64,000 nt of DNA from Paenisporosarcina sp. OV554 (GCF_003058165.1 NZ_QBUC01000016.1:24571-88570); one strand, 5' to 3'; counted from the first letter of the stretch, positions 10,642-20,027 are shown. Notes: generated from the sequence alone by a model not told the origin. Made by a program: numbers and translations.

Positions 10642-10815
10642 ATGAAAAGCAAGTTCTTATTAGGGCAAATTATATTAAAAAAGAAAGTTATGTACCATAG
10701 AGCAAAACATTTTGGTTATACGCATTCTAGTGTTATATCATGTAGTCAAGAACTTGATATATTACTTAATCAATACCATGAAATTCAAGGATCTTTTAGA
10801 CATACGACCATATGA
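10642..10815 (+). CDS. Spo0E-like aspartyl-phosphate phosphatase
   Basis: 57 residues. It carries the SQELDILLNQY signature of the Spo0E/YnzD/YisI family after a first helix (QIILKKKVMYHRAKHFGY). These small two-helix proteins dephosphorylate Spo0A~P and delay sporulation. One departure is ISCSQELD in place of the usual LSQELD. The SD AGAGG lies about 11 nt upstream, a little far, so expression may be modest. A terminator shared with the convergent gene follows at 10896. Together with sspH this supports a sporulating host. Confidence 0.82.
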   Translation: MKSKFLLGQIILKKKVMYHRAKHFGYTHSSVISCSQELDILLNQYHEIQGSFRHTTI

Positions 10816-10895
10816 CTTTCACAGGACATGATAAAGTTCACTAATATAATTACAAACAAGAGCAGGGGAAAGAGAGACAAGCTTCCTTCTGAACA

Positions 10896-10931
10896 AAAAA
10901 AGAGTCGTTCGAATTCGAACGACTCTTTTTA
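10896..10931. terminator. Bidirectional terminator between spo0E-like and glsB-like genes
   Basis: Perfect palindrome AGAGTCGTTCGAATTCGAAC... spanning 10901-10926, flanked by A7 on the left and T5 on the right. Confidence 0.88.
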
Positions 10932-10938
10932 TTAATTA

Positions 10939-11184
10939 TTATTTACGAAGTGCTTTCATAATAAAGCTAACGATGAAGATTAAAATAATTGCACCGATTA
11001 AAGCTGGAATGATTTGAATGCCGGCAACTGCTGGTCCGAAACTGAATAACATTCCGCCGATCCAAGCACCAATAATACCAGCAATAATGTTACCAATAAT
11101 TCCGCCTGGCACGTCTTTACCTAAAATAAGTCCAGCTAACCATCCAATAATACCACCGATAATAAGATATAATATAAATTCCAT
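10939..11184 (-). CDS. GlsB/YeaQ/YmgE-family stress membrane protein
   Basis: 81 residues, three hydrophobic glycine-rich segments (GGIIGWLAGLILG, then GNIIAGIIGAWIGG), matching the transglycosylase-associated/YeaQ family. These small membrane proteins are induced by stress; their biochemical role is unclear. SD AGGAGATG precedes the ATG. A sigma-B-like promoter lies 50-70 nt upstream, in keeping with general-stress control. Confidence 0.9.
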   Translation of the reverse strand: MEFILYLIIGGIIGWLAGLILGKDVPGGIIGNIIAGIIGAWIGGMLFSFGPAVAGIQIIPALIGAIILIFIVSFIMKALRK

Positions 11185-11231
11185 TATGTCATCTCCTGTT
11201 CAAAAAATATTTTTTCTTGCTTACTTAATAG

Positions 11232-11257
11232 ATAGCCTAATTTGATAATGTTCAAAC
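11232..11257 (-). promoter_or_regulatory. Candidate sigma-B promoter for the GlsB-like gene
   Basis: On the minus strand GTTTGA (11257-11252), a 14-bp spacer and GGCTAT (11237-11232) resemble the sigma-B consensus GTTTAA-N13-15-GGGTAT. Confidence 0.6.
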
Positions 11258-11336
11258 CACTATAAAAAAATACTTTAAAAGTGGTGGATATCAGTTATAA
11301 AAAATGTGGACAGTTACAAAACAATATTTATAAAAC

Positions 11337-11374
11337 AAATCCCCCAACAAACTCTGTTTGCTAGGGGATTTTTA
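11337..11374 (+). terminator. Second copy of the repeated terminator, with no gene upstream
   Basis: AATCCCC / GGGGATT hairpin followed by T5, inside about 50 nt nearly identical to 9557-9612. No plus-strand gene lies between 10815 and this site, so it may be a relic of a duplication or a lost gene. Confidence 0.65.
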
Positions 11375-11573
11375 TGCTTGTTACTAGCTAAATGACACAC
11401 TATTCGGTGGAGCAAAGCAACTGCAATAATCTGAGAAATTACTATAATAATTGCTTCCTTTAGCTCTAGGTGCGTCGATGGAAGGTGCTAAATTACCCTG
11501 TTTCAAGTATAAGGATAGGTACTTAAGCATGTTGACTAATGCTATTGTAATCATTTACCATTACCAATGTAAT

Positions 11574-11594
11574 TGATAACGATTATCATTATCA
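11574..11594 (+). promoter_or_regulatory. Fur box before the siderophore operon
   Basis: TGATAAC-G-ATTATCA (11574-11588) fits the 7-1-7 Fur consensus, with an overlapping second half-site ending at 11594. It lies about 45 nt before the first siderophore gene, predicting derepression under iron limitation. Confidence 0.88.
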
Positions 11595-11639
11595 ATATCG
11601 TTTTATGGACTCATTAATAAAATTCAAGGATAGCGGAAA

Positions 11640-13652
11640 GTGAGAGTTGAAATGACGATGATCCGTACTGAAAATACAGAACTGACAAAGATAAAGTTTT
11701 TGAGTGATGAAGAATCCGAAACGTTAGATTACCTTAAGCGGGAAGAATCTGAACTGGAGGAATCATATATAAAAAATATTCAAGCTGGAAGAAGAGGAAT
11801 CTCACAACGTCTTTTTCAAGCACTTATTAGAGAACAAATCATTGAAGACAAGCGAATTACATGGCTGACAGGTAAGAAAAACAGCATTTCTATAAAACTA
11901 CCTAGTGGAAAAGTGATTCACGCTGACATTAAAAAGCGGCATTCACTCGGACGATTTGATGTAGCTAGTGATTTATTAGTTCAAGATGAAAAGGTTTCTA
12001 AGATTCTCGCACATCCCGTGGAGCTTCTTGAGTTGTTAAGAAAAGAAGGGTTATTAAAAGAAGCAACAGCAGAACAGTTTCATCGCTTTAAATTGGAAAT
12101 TCTAAATGGGGCTGCTAACTTCACATTAGCCTTAACAGGTGCAGACCGAAGAAAAACGGATCTATCTTATACAGCTAATTTATTACATATTCAAACTTCA
12201 CTTGAGTGGGTCATGTATCAGAAAAAAATCGATAAAAGGTTCAGTCCTCTTGCTTTTTATGAACAATGGGTTGTTGAAGGCCATCCGCTCCATCCAGGTA
12301 CCAAAACTAAGTTCGGTGTTGATACGGCAGATGTCATCAAGTACTCACCAGAATGGGGAGGTAAACCACAGGTTGCATTTGCAGCTGTTGCGAAAGAGTA
12401 TTGCCGGACCACATCAATTGATGAACAATCCGTTACTAGTCTTTTATATCAAGAATATGAGGGACTACAGTCTGCTGTAGAAGAAACTTTACAAAGGATT
12501 GGCTTGCAAGCTGATCAGTTTGAAGTAATTCCCGTTCACCCTTGGCAGTTTGAACATACATTACCTACTTTGTACAAAGAAGAAATCGAGATGAAGAGAA
12601 TTGTTCCTATTTCAAGTTTCTGTATTCCAACACAGGCGTTGGTTTCTTTTCGTTCGCTAGCGCCCATCCAACATCGCGGAAAAGGACGACACCATATTAA
12701 AACAGCGGTCAATATTCAAACTACTAGTGCTGTACGTACCGTTTCTCCTAATTCTGTAGAGAACGGACCCATTCTTTCGAAAATAATGGCCAGCATTCTA
12801 GAAAAAGAGAATGCTTTTAAAGGTCGTTTTGTTGTATTACAAGAACGGGCAGGTGCTTATTACAACCCACTTACATCATCGCTGTCAGAAGAAGATAGCT
12901 GGACAGTTAAAGCGAATTTAGGGTCACTTTTACGGGAGAATCCTGAGAACCATATTAAAGAAGAAAACGAAATACCGATGGCGGCTGCAGCGCTTCTTGC
13001 GGAGTCACCCATTAGTGGCAAGCTTATTGCCGCTGAACTGATTGAGGAGCTAGCTGGCCACTATCAGTTGTCCGATCAGAAAGAGGCAGCGTTATTATTT
13101 ATCCGAAAATATGCAGAGACATCACTACCAGGCTTTCTGACGTTAATGGTTCGGTATGGCATTAGTTTAGAAGGGCATATGCAAAATAGTGTGAGTGTTT
13201 TTCGAAATGGCGAGCTAGTACGTATTTTATTAAGGGACTTCGGAGGTATCAGAATTTTGCCGGAGAGATTAGAGAAGCATGGATATGATGCGAAGTTTTA
13301 TCCTGGTTCATCGATCGTCACGGATCAAGAAGGCCAATTGAGAAATATTATTTCGTATTCCGTAATTCAAAATCATTTCGCCGAATTGATTACAAGCCTT
13401 GTTCGATCCTTGGAAATAGATGAGGACAGGCTATGGGAGCAGGTCGCAATCGTTTGTAAAGATGTTTTTGAAGACCTGAAGAAGGATTCTTCCATTACAC
13501 AACAAGCTGAGGCAGATGAACACGAACTTTTTCAGCCAACAATACATTTAAAAGCATTGACGACTATGCGTCTGCAGGGGGAAATCATGGCTTACACATT
13601 TACCCAAGTCCCGAACCCCCTGATGAAATGGAATGGGGAGATTCAATCATGA
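11640..13652 (+). CDS. NIS siderophore synthetase (IucA/IucC family), first paralogue
   Basis: 670 residues from a GTG at 11640 with AAGGA about 9 nt upstream (ATG at 11652 is an alternative with a weaker SD). It has the family core: HPLHPGTKTKFG near residue 215 (nucleotide binding), HPWQFEH near 300, and the C-terminal YGISLEGHMQNS and FGGIR segments, followed by the FhuF-like iron-transporter region. These ATP-dependent enzymes condense citrate with amines or alcohols to build hydroxycarboxylate siderophores. It overlaps the next synthetase by an ATGA. Closest functional analogues are the staphyloferrin enzymes; the exact substrate is not deducible. Confidence 0.92.
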   Translation: MRVEMTMIRTENTELTKIKFLSDEESETLDYLKREESELEESYIKNIQAGRRGISQRLFQALIREQIIEDKRITWLTGKKNSISIKLPSGKVIHADIKKRHSLGRFDVASDLLVQDEKVSKILAHPVELLELLRKEGLLKEATAEQFHRFKLEILNGAANFTLALTGADRRKTDLSYTANLLHIQTSLEWVMYQKKIDKRFSPLAFYEQWVVEGHPLHPGTKTKFGVDTADVIKYSPEWGGKPQVAFAAVAKEYCRTTSIDEQSVTSLLYQEYEGLQSAVEETLQRIGLQADQFEVIPVHPWQFEHTLPTLYKEEIEMKRIVPISSFCIPTQALVSFRSLAPIQHRGKGRHHIKTAVNIQTTSAVRTVSPNSVENGPILSKIMASILEKENAFKGRFVVLQERAGAYYNPLTSSLSEEDSWTVKANLGSLLRENPENHIKEENEIPMAAAALLAESPISGKLIAAELIEELAGHYQLSDQKEAALLFIRKYAETSLPGFLTLMVRYGISLEGHMQNSVSVFRNGELVRILLRDFGGIRILPERLEKHGYDAKFYPGSSIVTDQEGQLRNIISYSVIQNHFAELITSLVRSLEIDEDRLWEQVAIVCKDVFEDLKKDSSITQQAEADEHELFQPTIHLKALTTMRLQGEIMAYTFTQVPNPLMKWNGEIQS

Positions 13653-15763
13653 CGACAATTTCAACATTACTTCCCGAAAAAAATACAATCCCAACAGAAG
13701 ATAAGAATTTCAGCCAGGAGCATTTATTGAGTGATGAGTTTACCATTCTTCATTTTCTGAAGGATAATTTCCCAGACATGGCTCCTGCTTATGAATTATC
13801 AGTTGAAAAAGGTCGCCAAGGAATTTTAAACCGCCTGGTAGGATCGATGGTACGTGAAGATATCATGGGGTTAACGTCAGATTCATATGATTTGTTCGTG
13901 ATGGACACGTCTTATGCAATAAACGTTCCAGTCATTAATGATTTTTGGAAAAATGTAATGAAGGAACTACACACATACGGCTTGAAAAATGGTGACACAT
14001 ACAAACTATATCCACTTTGCGAAAAGAATTGTCTGTTGATTCCGGTAGGTCCAACCTATGCGTTCAACCGGACAGAAGTGGATGGACAGATTTTACAAGT
14101 TTCTACCCTCGGAATTACACCAATTGATAACGCGGTGGAACTGCTTTATTTGATGCAGGTGAAAGAACAATCTCACAAGGAAAAAGGGCAAAGATCATGG
14201 GTGAAACTGGCGGGAGAATTAACGAATGGTAGTGCGAACCTGTCACTTTCCTATACTTTCTGGGAGTTGAAGAAAAAAGACCTTCAGCAAAAAGCAGATG
14301 AACATGAAATCACCAATACAATCGATTGGGTGTTATTCAGAAAGAAACAAGATCCTGGATTTGATTCGAGCCTGTTTTTTGAACAACTGAGTATTGAAGG
14401 ACATAACCTTCACCCAGGCGCCAAGACGAAAGTGGGCATGGATCCAGAAGATGTGTTTCGTTATTCCCCTGAATTTGATGGAGCAGCGGATTTACAATTT
14501 GTCGGGATTCGAAAAGATTACGCTGAATGGAAACAGGAAGAGGAGAAGGAACAGAATGCAAATGCTTTTCTTTTTAACGAGTATCCAGAGTTGCCAATAA
14601 CAATCGAAAAACAATTTGCAGCATGCCAACTTGAAGTAAATGATTATGTGTTTGTCCCTGTGCATCCTTGGCAAATGGAACATGCGATACCTGACATTTA
14701 TGAAACTGAAATTCTACAACAAATCGTCATACCTATACATGGTCTAAAAATTCCAAGTGGGGCAACGTCTTCTTTTAGAACTTTAGTACCTTTGAAGGCA
14801 GGGGCCAAACACTCGATAAAAGTAGCGGTCAACAGCCAGATGACATCTACTGTCCGTTCCATATCGGCTAATACAACCAATAATGCTGCGGTAATCACAC
14901 GCCTTATCCGTTTAGTCATGAAGCGGGAACAACAGCTTGCTAAGAACTTTATCCCAGTATGTGAATGCGCTGGTTATAATTTTAAACTGAACAAAACAGA
15001 AGATCTTTCAGATAATCAAAAATTAAAAAACAGGAATTTATCTGCAGTGTTACGGGAGAATGTCGAAACATTTGTAAACGTGGACGAAGTGGCAATCGTT
15101 GGCAGCTCCCTTTTTGGTCAATCACCGATCACGGAAAAAACAATTCTTGTTGAGTTAATTGAGAAGTATGCAGAAGAACGTAAGGAACCTTCCCTCCGCA
15201 AGGCAGCATTTCAATTCGTTTCCGAATATGCATCAATTGCACTGCCAGGCTTTTTGAGACTCATGGTAAAGTATGGGATAGGTCTAGAAGGACATTTGCA
15301 AAACAGCGTGATGGTGTTCAAAAATGGTCGCCCTGTTCGAATGCTGTTCAGAGACTGGGGAGGTAGCAGAATCTTTCAAAACAGGCTCGAACAAGCAGGA
15401 TTACAAACCGAATTTTATCCGAATTCAGCAACTGCAACAAATTGTTTAAAAGAAATGCATAACAAAGTTTTTTATACGGTATTGCAAAATCATTGTGGAG
15501 AATTGCTATTGCAGGTGTGCCAACAATTCGGACTGCTAGAAGAAGAGTTGTGGCAGGAAATTCATGTGATTTGTGAAACGGTTTTTGATCAGCTTGAAAC
15601 CACAACATATGCTGGAAATGCCCGTATAGACAGAGCGGCTTTTTATCAGGAAAAAGTAGATTATAAAGCACTGACAAAAATGCGGTTGGAACCGGAAGGA
15701 AAGGATTATTCGTATACAAGTGTACCTAATCCTCTTTTTGAATGTCACCGGAAGGAAGTATAA
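13649..15763 (+). CDS. NIS siderophore synthetase (IucA/IucC family), second paralogue
   Basis: 704 residues from ATG 13649, which overlaps the preceding stop (ATGA) and has GGGGAG upstream. It has the same architecture as the first gene: HNLHPGAKTKVG near residue 251, HPWQMEH near 338, YGIGLEGHLQNS and a DWGGSR motif. The N-terminal ~130 residues are longer than in typical IucA and are unlike the first paralogue. Two different NIS enzymes normally act in sequence, one on each carboxylate/amine coupling, as in staphyloferrin A (SfaD then SfaB). Confidence 0.92.
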   Translation: MTTISTLLPEKNTIPTEDKNFSQEHLLSDEFTILHFLKDNFPDMAPAYELSVEKGRQGILNRLVGSMVREDIMGLTSDSYDLFVMDTSYAINVPVINDFWKNVMKELHTYGLKNGDTYKLYPLCEKNCLLIPVGPTYAFNRTEVDGQILQVSTLGITPIDNAVELLYLMQVKEQSHKEKGQRSWVKLAGELTNGSANLSLSYTFWELKKKDLQQKADEHEITNTIDWVLFRKKQDPGFDSSLFFEQLSIEGHNLHPGAKTKVGMDPEDVFRYSPEFDGAADLQFVGIRKDYAEWKQEEEKEQNANAFLFNEYPELPITIEKQFAACQLEVNDYVFVPVHPWQMEHAIPDIYETEILQQIVIPIHGLKIPSGATSSFRTLVPLKAGAKHSIKVAVNSQMTSTVRSISANTTNNAAVITRLIRLVMKREQQLAKNFIPVCECAGYNFKLNKTEDLSDNQKLKNRNLSAVLRENVETFVNVDEVAIVGSSLFGQSPITEKTILVELIEKYAEERKEPSLRKAAFQFVSEYASIALPGFLRLMVKYGIGLEGHLQNSVMVFKNGRPVRMLFRDWGGSRIFQNRLEQAGLQTEFYPNSATATNCLKEMHNKVFYTVLQNHCGELLLQVCQQFGLLEEELWQEIHVICETVFDQLETTTYAGNARIDRAAFYQEKVDYKALTKMRLEPEGKDYSYTSVPNPLFECHRKEV

Positions 15764-15769
15764 CTTTAC

Positions 15770-16996
15770 ATGGCAAATGTAGTGATTCAATCTCAGCAAA
15801 CGTCACGTTTTGCCCTTCACTCAAGAGTATTTCAGATTTTTATGACGGGCAGCTTGGTAACGCGGGTAGGGGATTGGATGGATTTAGTCGCCTTGAACTG
15901 GGCGGTGCTTCAGTTAACAAATTCTCCACTGATGTTAGGGGTAGTGAATGCTTGTCGCTTACTGCCTACTTTTTTACTTAGCGTACCAGCAGGGCTATTG
16001 GCTGATCGCTATGATCGACGAAAACTATTAATCTACATTCAACTAGCAATGATGTTCTTGACGTTTTTCCTAGGTTATCTGGTGGATTCAGGACCCGCAT
16101 TATTTTGGGTGTTTATCCTGATTGTCACGCTACGGTCGATGCTTGCAGCGATGGATTCGCCCATCCGCAATGCTTTATTGCCAAACCTTGTGCCGCCAAA
16201 CGCTATGTCTAGTGCAATCGCGATAAATACGCTGGTCATCAATCTTTCTCGTATTATTGGACCGGCGATTGCTGGAATGTTGCTGGCCGTTACGGATATT
16301 GCCAATTTATTTTATATCAATGCGTGGGGGACATTAGGCGTACTAGTGTCCTTGCTCATGATTCGTTCTCATGCTGTCCCGAAATTTAATAAGAAAAATA
16401 GAGAAAAAACAACGTTCAGAGAGGCATCAGATTATGTGAAAAGTCAGCCTTCCGTTCAATCATTGCTCATGTTGGCTATTGTACCCATGGTATTTGGCTT
16501 TCCTTACACAACGATGATGCCGCTTTTTGCTCGGGACCTATTAAATCTTGGGCCAGAAGGGTTTGGACTGCTTCTGTCTATTTCATCAATCGGTGCTTTG
16601 GTAGGGGCAACCTGGCTGTCAATCGGCAAAGAAATTAAAGGTGCAGGTAAGTGGTTAATCTGTTCCATTATGGGATTTGGTTTATCTTTGCTATTATTTA
16701 TCGCTGCTCAAAACTTCTTACAAGCAGGGATCGCTATGTTTCTGGTAGGTTTAACAAGCCAAACGTACCGGACGATGAGCCGTATAACGCTTCAAGTGCA
16801 TGTTCCCGACCAACTGCGCGGTAGGGTATTGAGCATTGCGTTAATGGATAGAGGATTTATTCCATTAGGAGCCATCTTTTTAGGTGCTATTGCAACATGG
16901 GCTGGCACCACTTGGGCAGGTGTTGTGATGGGGGTTGGCTGTATTGCGATCACATCAATTGTATTAACGATAAGACGTCAAATATGGAATTTGTAA
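15770..16996 (+). CDS. MFS exporter, EntS/SfaA-type (siderophore export)
   Basis: 408 residues with about 12 hydrophobic segments. It belongs to the MFS_3/EntS-like group, seen in TRVGDWMDLVALNW in TM1, PAGLLADRYDRRKLL in the 2-3 loop, and DQLRGRVLSI late in the protein. It starts 7 nt after the second synthetase with no separate promoter, so its job is almost certainly secretion of the siderophore. SfaA and SbnD play this part in staphylococci. No uptake system (ferric-siderophore ABC transporter) is present in the window. Confidence 0.88.
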   Translation: MANVVIQSQQTSRFALHSRVFQIFMTGSLVTRVGDWMDLVALNWAVLQLTNSPLMLGVVNACRLLPTFLLSVPAGLLADRYDRRKLLIYIQLAMMFLTFFLGYLVDSGPALFWVFILIVTLRSMLAAMDSPIRNALLPNLVPPNAMSSAIAINTLVINLSRIIGPAIAGMLLAVTDIANLFYINAWGTLGVLVSLLMIRSHAVPKFNKKNREKTTFREASDYVKSQPSVQSLLMLAIVPMVFGFPYTTMMPLFARDLLNLGPEGFGLLLSISSIGALVGATWLSIGKEIKGAGKWLICSIMGFGLSLLLFIAAQNFLQAGIAMFLVGLTSQTYRTMSRITLQVHVPDQLRGRVLSIALMDRGFIPLGAIFLGAIATWAGTTWAGVVMGVGCIAITSIVLTIRRQIWNL

Positions 16997-17011
16997 GGAG
17001 TGTACAATTAA

Positions 17012-18217
17012 ATGATGGAGAATACCGTGAAAACGCTAAGGATGGAACAAGAAAAACCGTTCTGTGCTTATTTATATGACTTACCAAAGCTCCGCAACCA
17101 TGTTAATCAGCTAATCACATCACTCCCTTCAGTAAGTCGCTTATTTTATGCGATAAAAGCGAACTCAGATGAGACACTTCTTAGAGCCTTAGCGCCCATC
17201 GTTCATGGATTTGAAGTGGCTTCTCTAGGGGAAATAGAAAAAGTCCGGGCTATAGACAAACACATTCCGATACTTTTCGGCGGGCCTGGGAAAACACAGG
17301 AAGAAATTGAAGGAGCCATTACTCACAAAGTGACGCTTCTAAATGTGGAGAGCCTACATGAGTTACAGCTCGTTAATTACGTCGCCAGTCAAAAAGGGAT
17401 CAATGTGGATATTTTGCTGCGTGTCAATTTACGCAGTTCAGTACCAAATGCGCGATTGAAAATGGCAGGTGTACCTACACAATTTGGGATTGATGAAATA
17501 CACATACCAAATGCGATTGAGTCGGCTAAAAGTTTATCAAATATTACCCTCTGCGGTTTTCATTTTCATGCGATGTCTAACAATATTGATGCCAAAGCTC
17601 ATGCTGAATTTGTGGACCGTTGTTTTGACTTATCAAAAATGTGGGGAGAAACCTTTGAATTAGATATTTCCTACTTAAATGTAGGTGGGGGCATCGGCAT
17701 CAATTATCTGGATCTAGAAAATCAGTTTGACTGGATGGACTTTATGGAGCGTTTAAACACAGTACTGGCCAAGCACAAAGACGCCAATTGGAAAGTGCTG
17801 TTTGAATGCGGTCGTTACATCACGTCTTCGTGCGGCTACTATGCAGCGGAAGTATTAGATATTAAGCAAAATCATGGCGAATACTTTTGCGTCGTACGTG
17901 GGGGAAGCCATCACCTCAGACTTCCCGCAGCCTGGAAACAAAGTCATCCTTTTACCATCATACCAATAGAAAAATGGCCATACCCCTTTAAACGACCCGA
18001 AATAAAGGAAGCGGTCGTAACAGTGGCAGGAGAGTTATGTACGCCAAATGACATATTGGCTAGAGATATCGACGTCCCACGTCTAAGTGCGGGAGACATC
18101 CTGCTTTTTAGCTATGTAGGAGCTTACGGATGGGCTATTTCTCATCATGACTTTCTCAGTCATCCACATCCGGATCATTATTATATAGAAGCGATGACGC
18201 GAAAATGGATAACGTAG
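17012..18217 (+). CDS. Fold-type III PLP enzyme of the siderophore operon (decarboxylase-like)
   Basis: 401 residues with an alanine-racemase/ornithine-DAP decarboxylase fold. The PLP lysine is in FYAIKANSDE (about residue 48). FHFHAMS, the glycine-rich phosphate loop NVGGGIGINY, and ECGR near 265 follow. The C-terminal AGELCTPNDILA and SYVGAYGWAISHHDF segments are DAP-decarboxylase-like. It resembles SbnH, which decarboxylates citryl-diaminopropionate; staphyloferrin A loci instead use a related racemase (SfaC). Which reaction applies cannot be read here. SD AAGGAG is 11 nt before the ATG. Confidence 0.85.
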   Translation: MMENTVKTLRMEQEKPFCAYLYDLPKLRNHVNQLITSLPSVSRLFYAIKANSDETLLRALAPIVHGFEVASLGEIEKVRAIDKHIPILFGGPGKTQEEIEGAITHKVTLLNVESLHELQLVNYVASQKGINVDILLRVNLRSSVPNARLKMAGVPTQFGIDEIHIPNAIESAKSLSNITLCGFHFHAMSNNIDAKAHAEFVDRCFDLSKMWGETFELDISYLNVGGGIGINYLDLENQFDWMDFMERLNTVLAKHKDANWKVLFECGRYITSSCGYYAAEVLDIKQNHGEYFCVVRGGSHHLRLPAAWKQSHPFTIIPIEKWPYPFKRPEIKEAVVTVAGELCTPNDILARDIDVPRLSAGDILLFSYVGAYGWAISHHDFLSHPHPDHYYIEAMTRKWIT

Positions 18218-18257
18218 AAATAAACCGGGCTTTTGAAAATCAATATGTATAAATAAC

Positions 18258-18304
18258 AAATGCTTTCCAACTGATGAAATATCAGCTAGAGGGTATTTTT
18301 TGTA
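18258..18304 (+). terminator. Terminator of the siderophore operon
   Basis: AAATGCTTTC pairs with GAGGGTATTT (three G-T wobbles) below an inner CTGAT/ATCAG stem, followed by T6. Confidence 0.7.
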
Positions 18305-18475
18305 TTCATCTTTGACAGTAGCTGCGACAAGAGGTAAACATGTGTTTTAAAAATGGGCGAGGTTCTTGATAACGGTTTCTTGGAATATTCTTAATACGAC
18401 AAGATAAAAAGCCAACCGATATAAAAAGGGGCATTGCAAGACGTTTACATTACCTAATAGAAAGGGAGTGGAGCG

Positions 18476-18742
18476 ATGGAATGGTCGTACTGGAAAGTGA
18501 TCTTGAAATATGGCCATGTCGGACAACGAAAAGAAGTCAGTGTAGCACGCTATTTAACAATGCCAAACCAAAGTATGCTACTCGATGTCATGGTAGAAGC
18601 CCAACACATGCCAGGAGTAAAAGCGAGAGGCATACTGTCCGCAAGACGCATTACACTAGATGAATACCTAATTGGTCATCGAGAAGAAGCTGAGAACTTG
18701 TATTTGCAGAAACTGAAGGCATTTCATAAAATAACTAGCTGA
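18476..18742 (+). CDS. Conserved-looking small protein of unknown function
   Basis: 88 residues, soluble and basic, beginning MEWSYWKVILKYGHVGQRKE, with a RGILSARRIT motif and an acidic C-terminal helix. A strong SD (AAAGGGAGTGGAG) precedes the ATG. It lies beyond the siderophore operon terminator and before its own strong terminator at 18868, so it is a separate unit. I do not recognise the family. Confidence 0.7.
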   Translation: MEWSYWKVILKYGHVGQRKEVSVARYLTMPNQSMLLDVMVEAQHMPGVKARGILSARRITLDEYLIGHREEAENLYLQKLKAFHKITS

Positions 18743-18867
18743 GGAAATCAGCAAACGAATTAAAGTAACTAAAAAACGAAAAAAATAAACCCTATTTATA
18801 ATCACCTAATGGGGAAGGGTTTCCGGGTCGCTTTGGACTGCCACTGCTGCACCATAACCTAGAGAAT

Positions 18868-18906
18868 GAGAGAGACGAGCGAAAAATTACGCTCGTCTCT
18901 CTTTCT
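18868..18906 (+). terminator. Terminator after the 88-residue gene
   Basis: Perfect stem AGAGACGAGCG (18871-18881) with 18890-18900, followed by CTTTCTT. Confidence 0.85.
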
Positions 18907-19184
18907 TATGAGCAATCCTTCGGCAGGTGTCCTCTTCAACCCGCACACTACTAGTGTATAGGTTTTGGTTAACTAAACAAAAGACACCTTCTCTACAAAT
19001 AGAAAGCGGGGGAAGATGCAATTTCGGCCGCTGTTTGCGTTGAAAAAAATTGAAATAGCTTCCTAAATGTAATGTAATTACTTAAGATTATTAATAATAG
19101 CATATGTTGATGTTGGTAGAGGATGCACTCAACATCTCCATATCATCGGCTAGATGGTTAGTAATCCACCGGTCTCAGTCATCC

Positions 19185-19280
19185 TCAACCTCTATCAAGT
19201 AGTACCCTTTATCAAACCCACCATGTTTTTCCAACTTAGCTAGTCTCACTGCTTGAAGTATGAAGAGATGAATTATCGTA
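19185..19280 (-). pseudogene. Remnant of a phosphoribosyl-ATP pyrophosphohydrolase-like gene
   Basis: The minus-strand frame ending at 19185 reads AVRLAKLEKHGGFDKGYYLI followed by EVEDD and a stop. This matches the C-terminal R-x-K-x3-GGF-x-K-x3-L pattern of the PRA-PH-like/MazG-related family. No N-terminal half is present, so it is a fragment. Confidence 0.5.
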
Positions 19281-19574
19281 AGTACCTAAACCCTCACCGT
19301 ATTCACGGTGAGGAAGTTGATATCGATGACACAACCAACACAATTAACAGTAAGAATAATTTTTCATACAAAGCCTAAATGATTCTAATTTATCTTTTTA
19401 AAAAATTTAGTCATTGAAGGATGCAACTGGCAACGCACATTACTGGAACTAGATAAAAACGAAGAAGTGAAATTCGTCGTGTAGCATTAGCAAAGTCAGA
19501 GGAAAGTATCCTCGAAATGGCGAAACAGGCTAGATTGGCTTAAACTTAAAACTAAAAAATAGGACGTGATACAG

Positions 19575-20003
19575 ATGTTAAAAGAAAAACTAAAAGCTGA
19601 ATTCAAGTCTGCCATGCGAAATAAAGAAGTCTTGAAAAAAGGAATTTTGACCATGATAATTTCCAACATTACTACCGCTGAAAAGGAAAAAGGAACGGAA
19701 TTGACGGAAATTGAAGTGTTGGCTATCGTTCAAAGAGAACTCAAGCAGACAAAACAAGCTTTGGTGGAAGCTGAAAAAGCTGAACGCCAGGACAATATCG
19801 ACTATGGAAAAGAAAAAATCGCCATCATCGAAAGCTACTTGCCACAAATGATGACTGCTGATGAAATTCGTGCGTTGCTTGTTGAGAATGGTATTGGTTC
19901 TGGTACGAACATGGGTGAAGCCATGAAGGTTATCAAACCACTTGTAGCTGGTAAAGCAGACAATGCGTTGGTTTCAAAAACGGTCAAAGAAGTTATCGCT
20001 TAA
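19575..20003 (+). CDS. yqeY: GatB/YqeY-domain protein
   Basis: 142 residues from ATG 19575 (GTG at 19566 is an alternative). It shows the YqeY layout: an N-terminal helical part (FKSAMRNKE, QRELKQTKQAL) and a C-terminal IESYLPQMMTADEI segment, then GEAMKVIKPLVAGKAD. YqeY is related to the tail of the tRNA-dependent amidotransferase subunit GatB and may bind tRNA; its cellular role is undefined. It is not in its usual rpsU-yqeY context and is rather divergent, so it may be an extra copy. Confidence 0.85.
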   Translation: MLKEKLKAEFKSAMRNKEVLKKGILTMIISNITTAEKEKGTELTEIEVLAIVQRELKQTKQALVEAEKAERQDNIDYGKEKIAIIESYLPQMMTADEIRALLVENGIGSGTNMGEAMKVIKPLVAGKADNALVSKTVKEVIA

Positions 20004-20027
20004 TCAAAAACAAAATGGAAAAATGAA

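Larger units (their letters stand above)
18743..19574. other. Gene-poor stretch with terminator and gene remnants
   Basis: It holds the terminator at 18868-18906, a palindrome CCTCACCG/CGGTGAGG near 19292-19313, a minus-strand remnant at 19185-19280, and a plus-strand remnant around 19430-19543. In the latter, TLLELDKNEEVKF and, in another frame, ALAKSEESILEMAKQARLA look like pieces of one broken gene. Confidence 0.5.
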
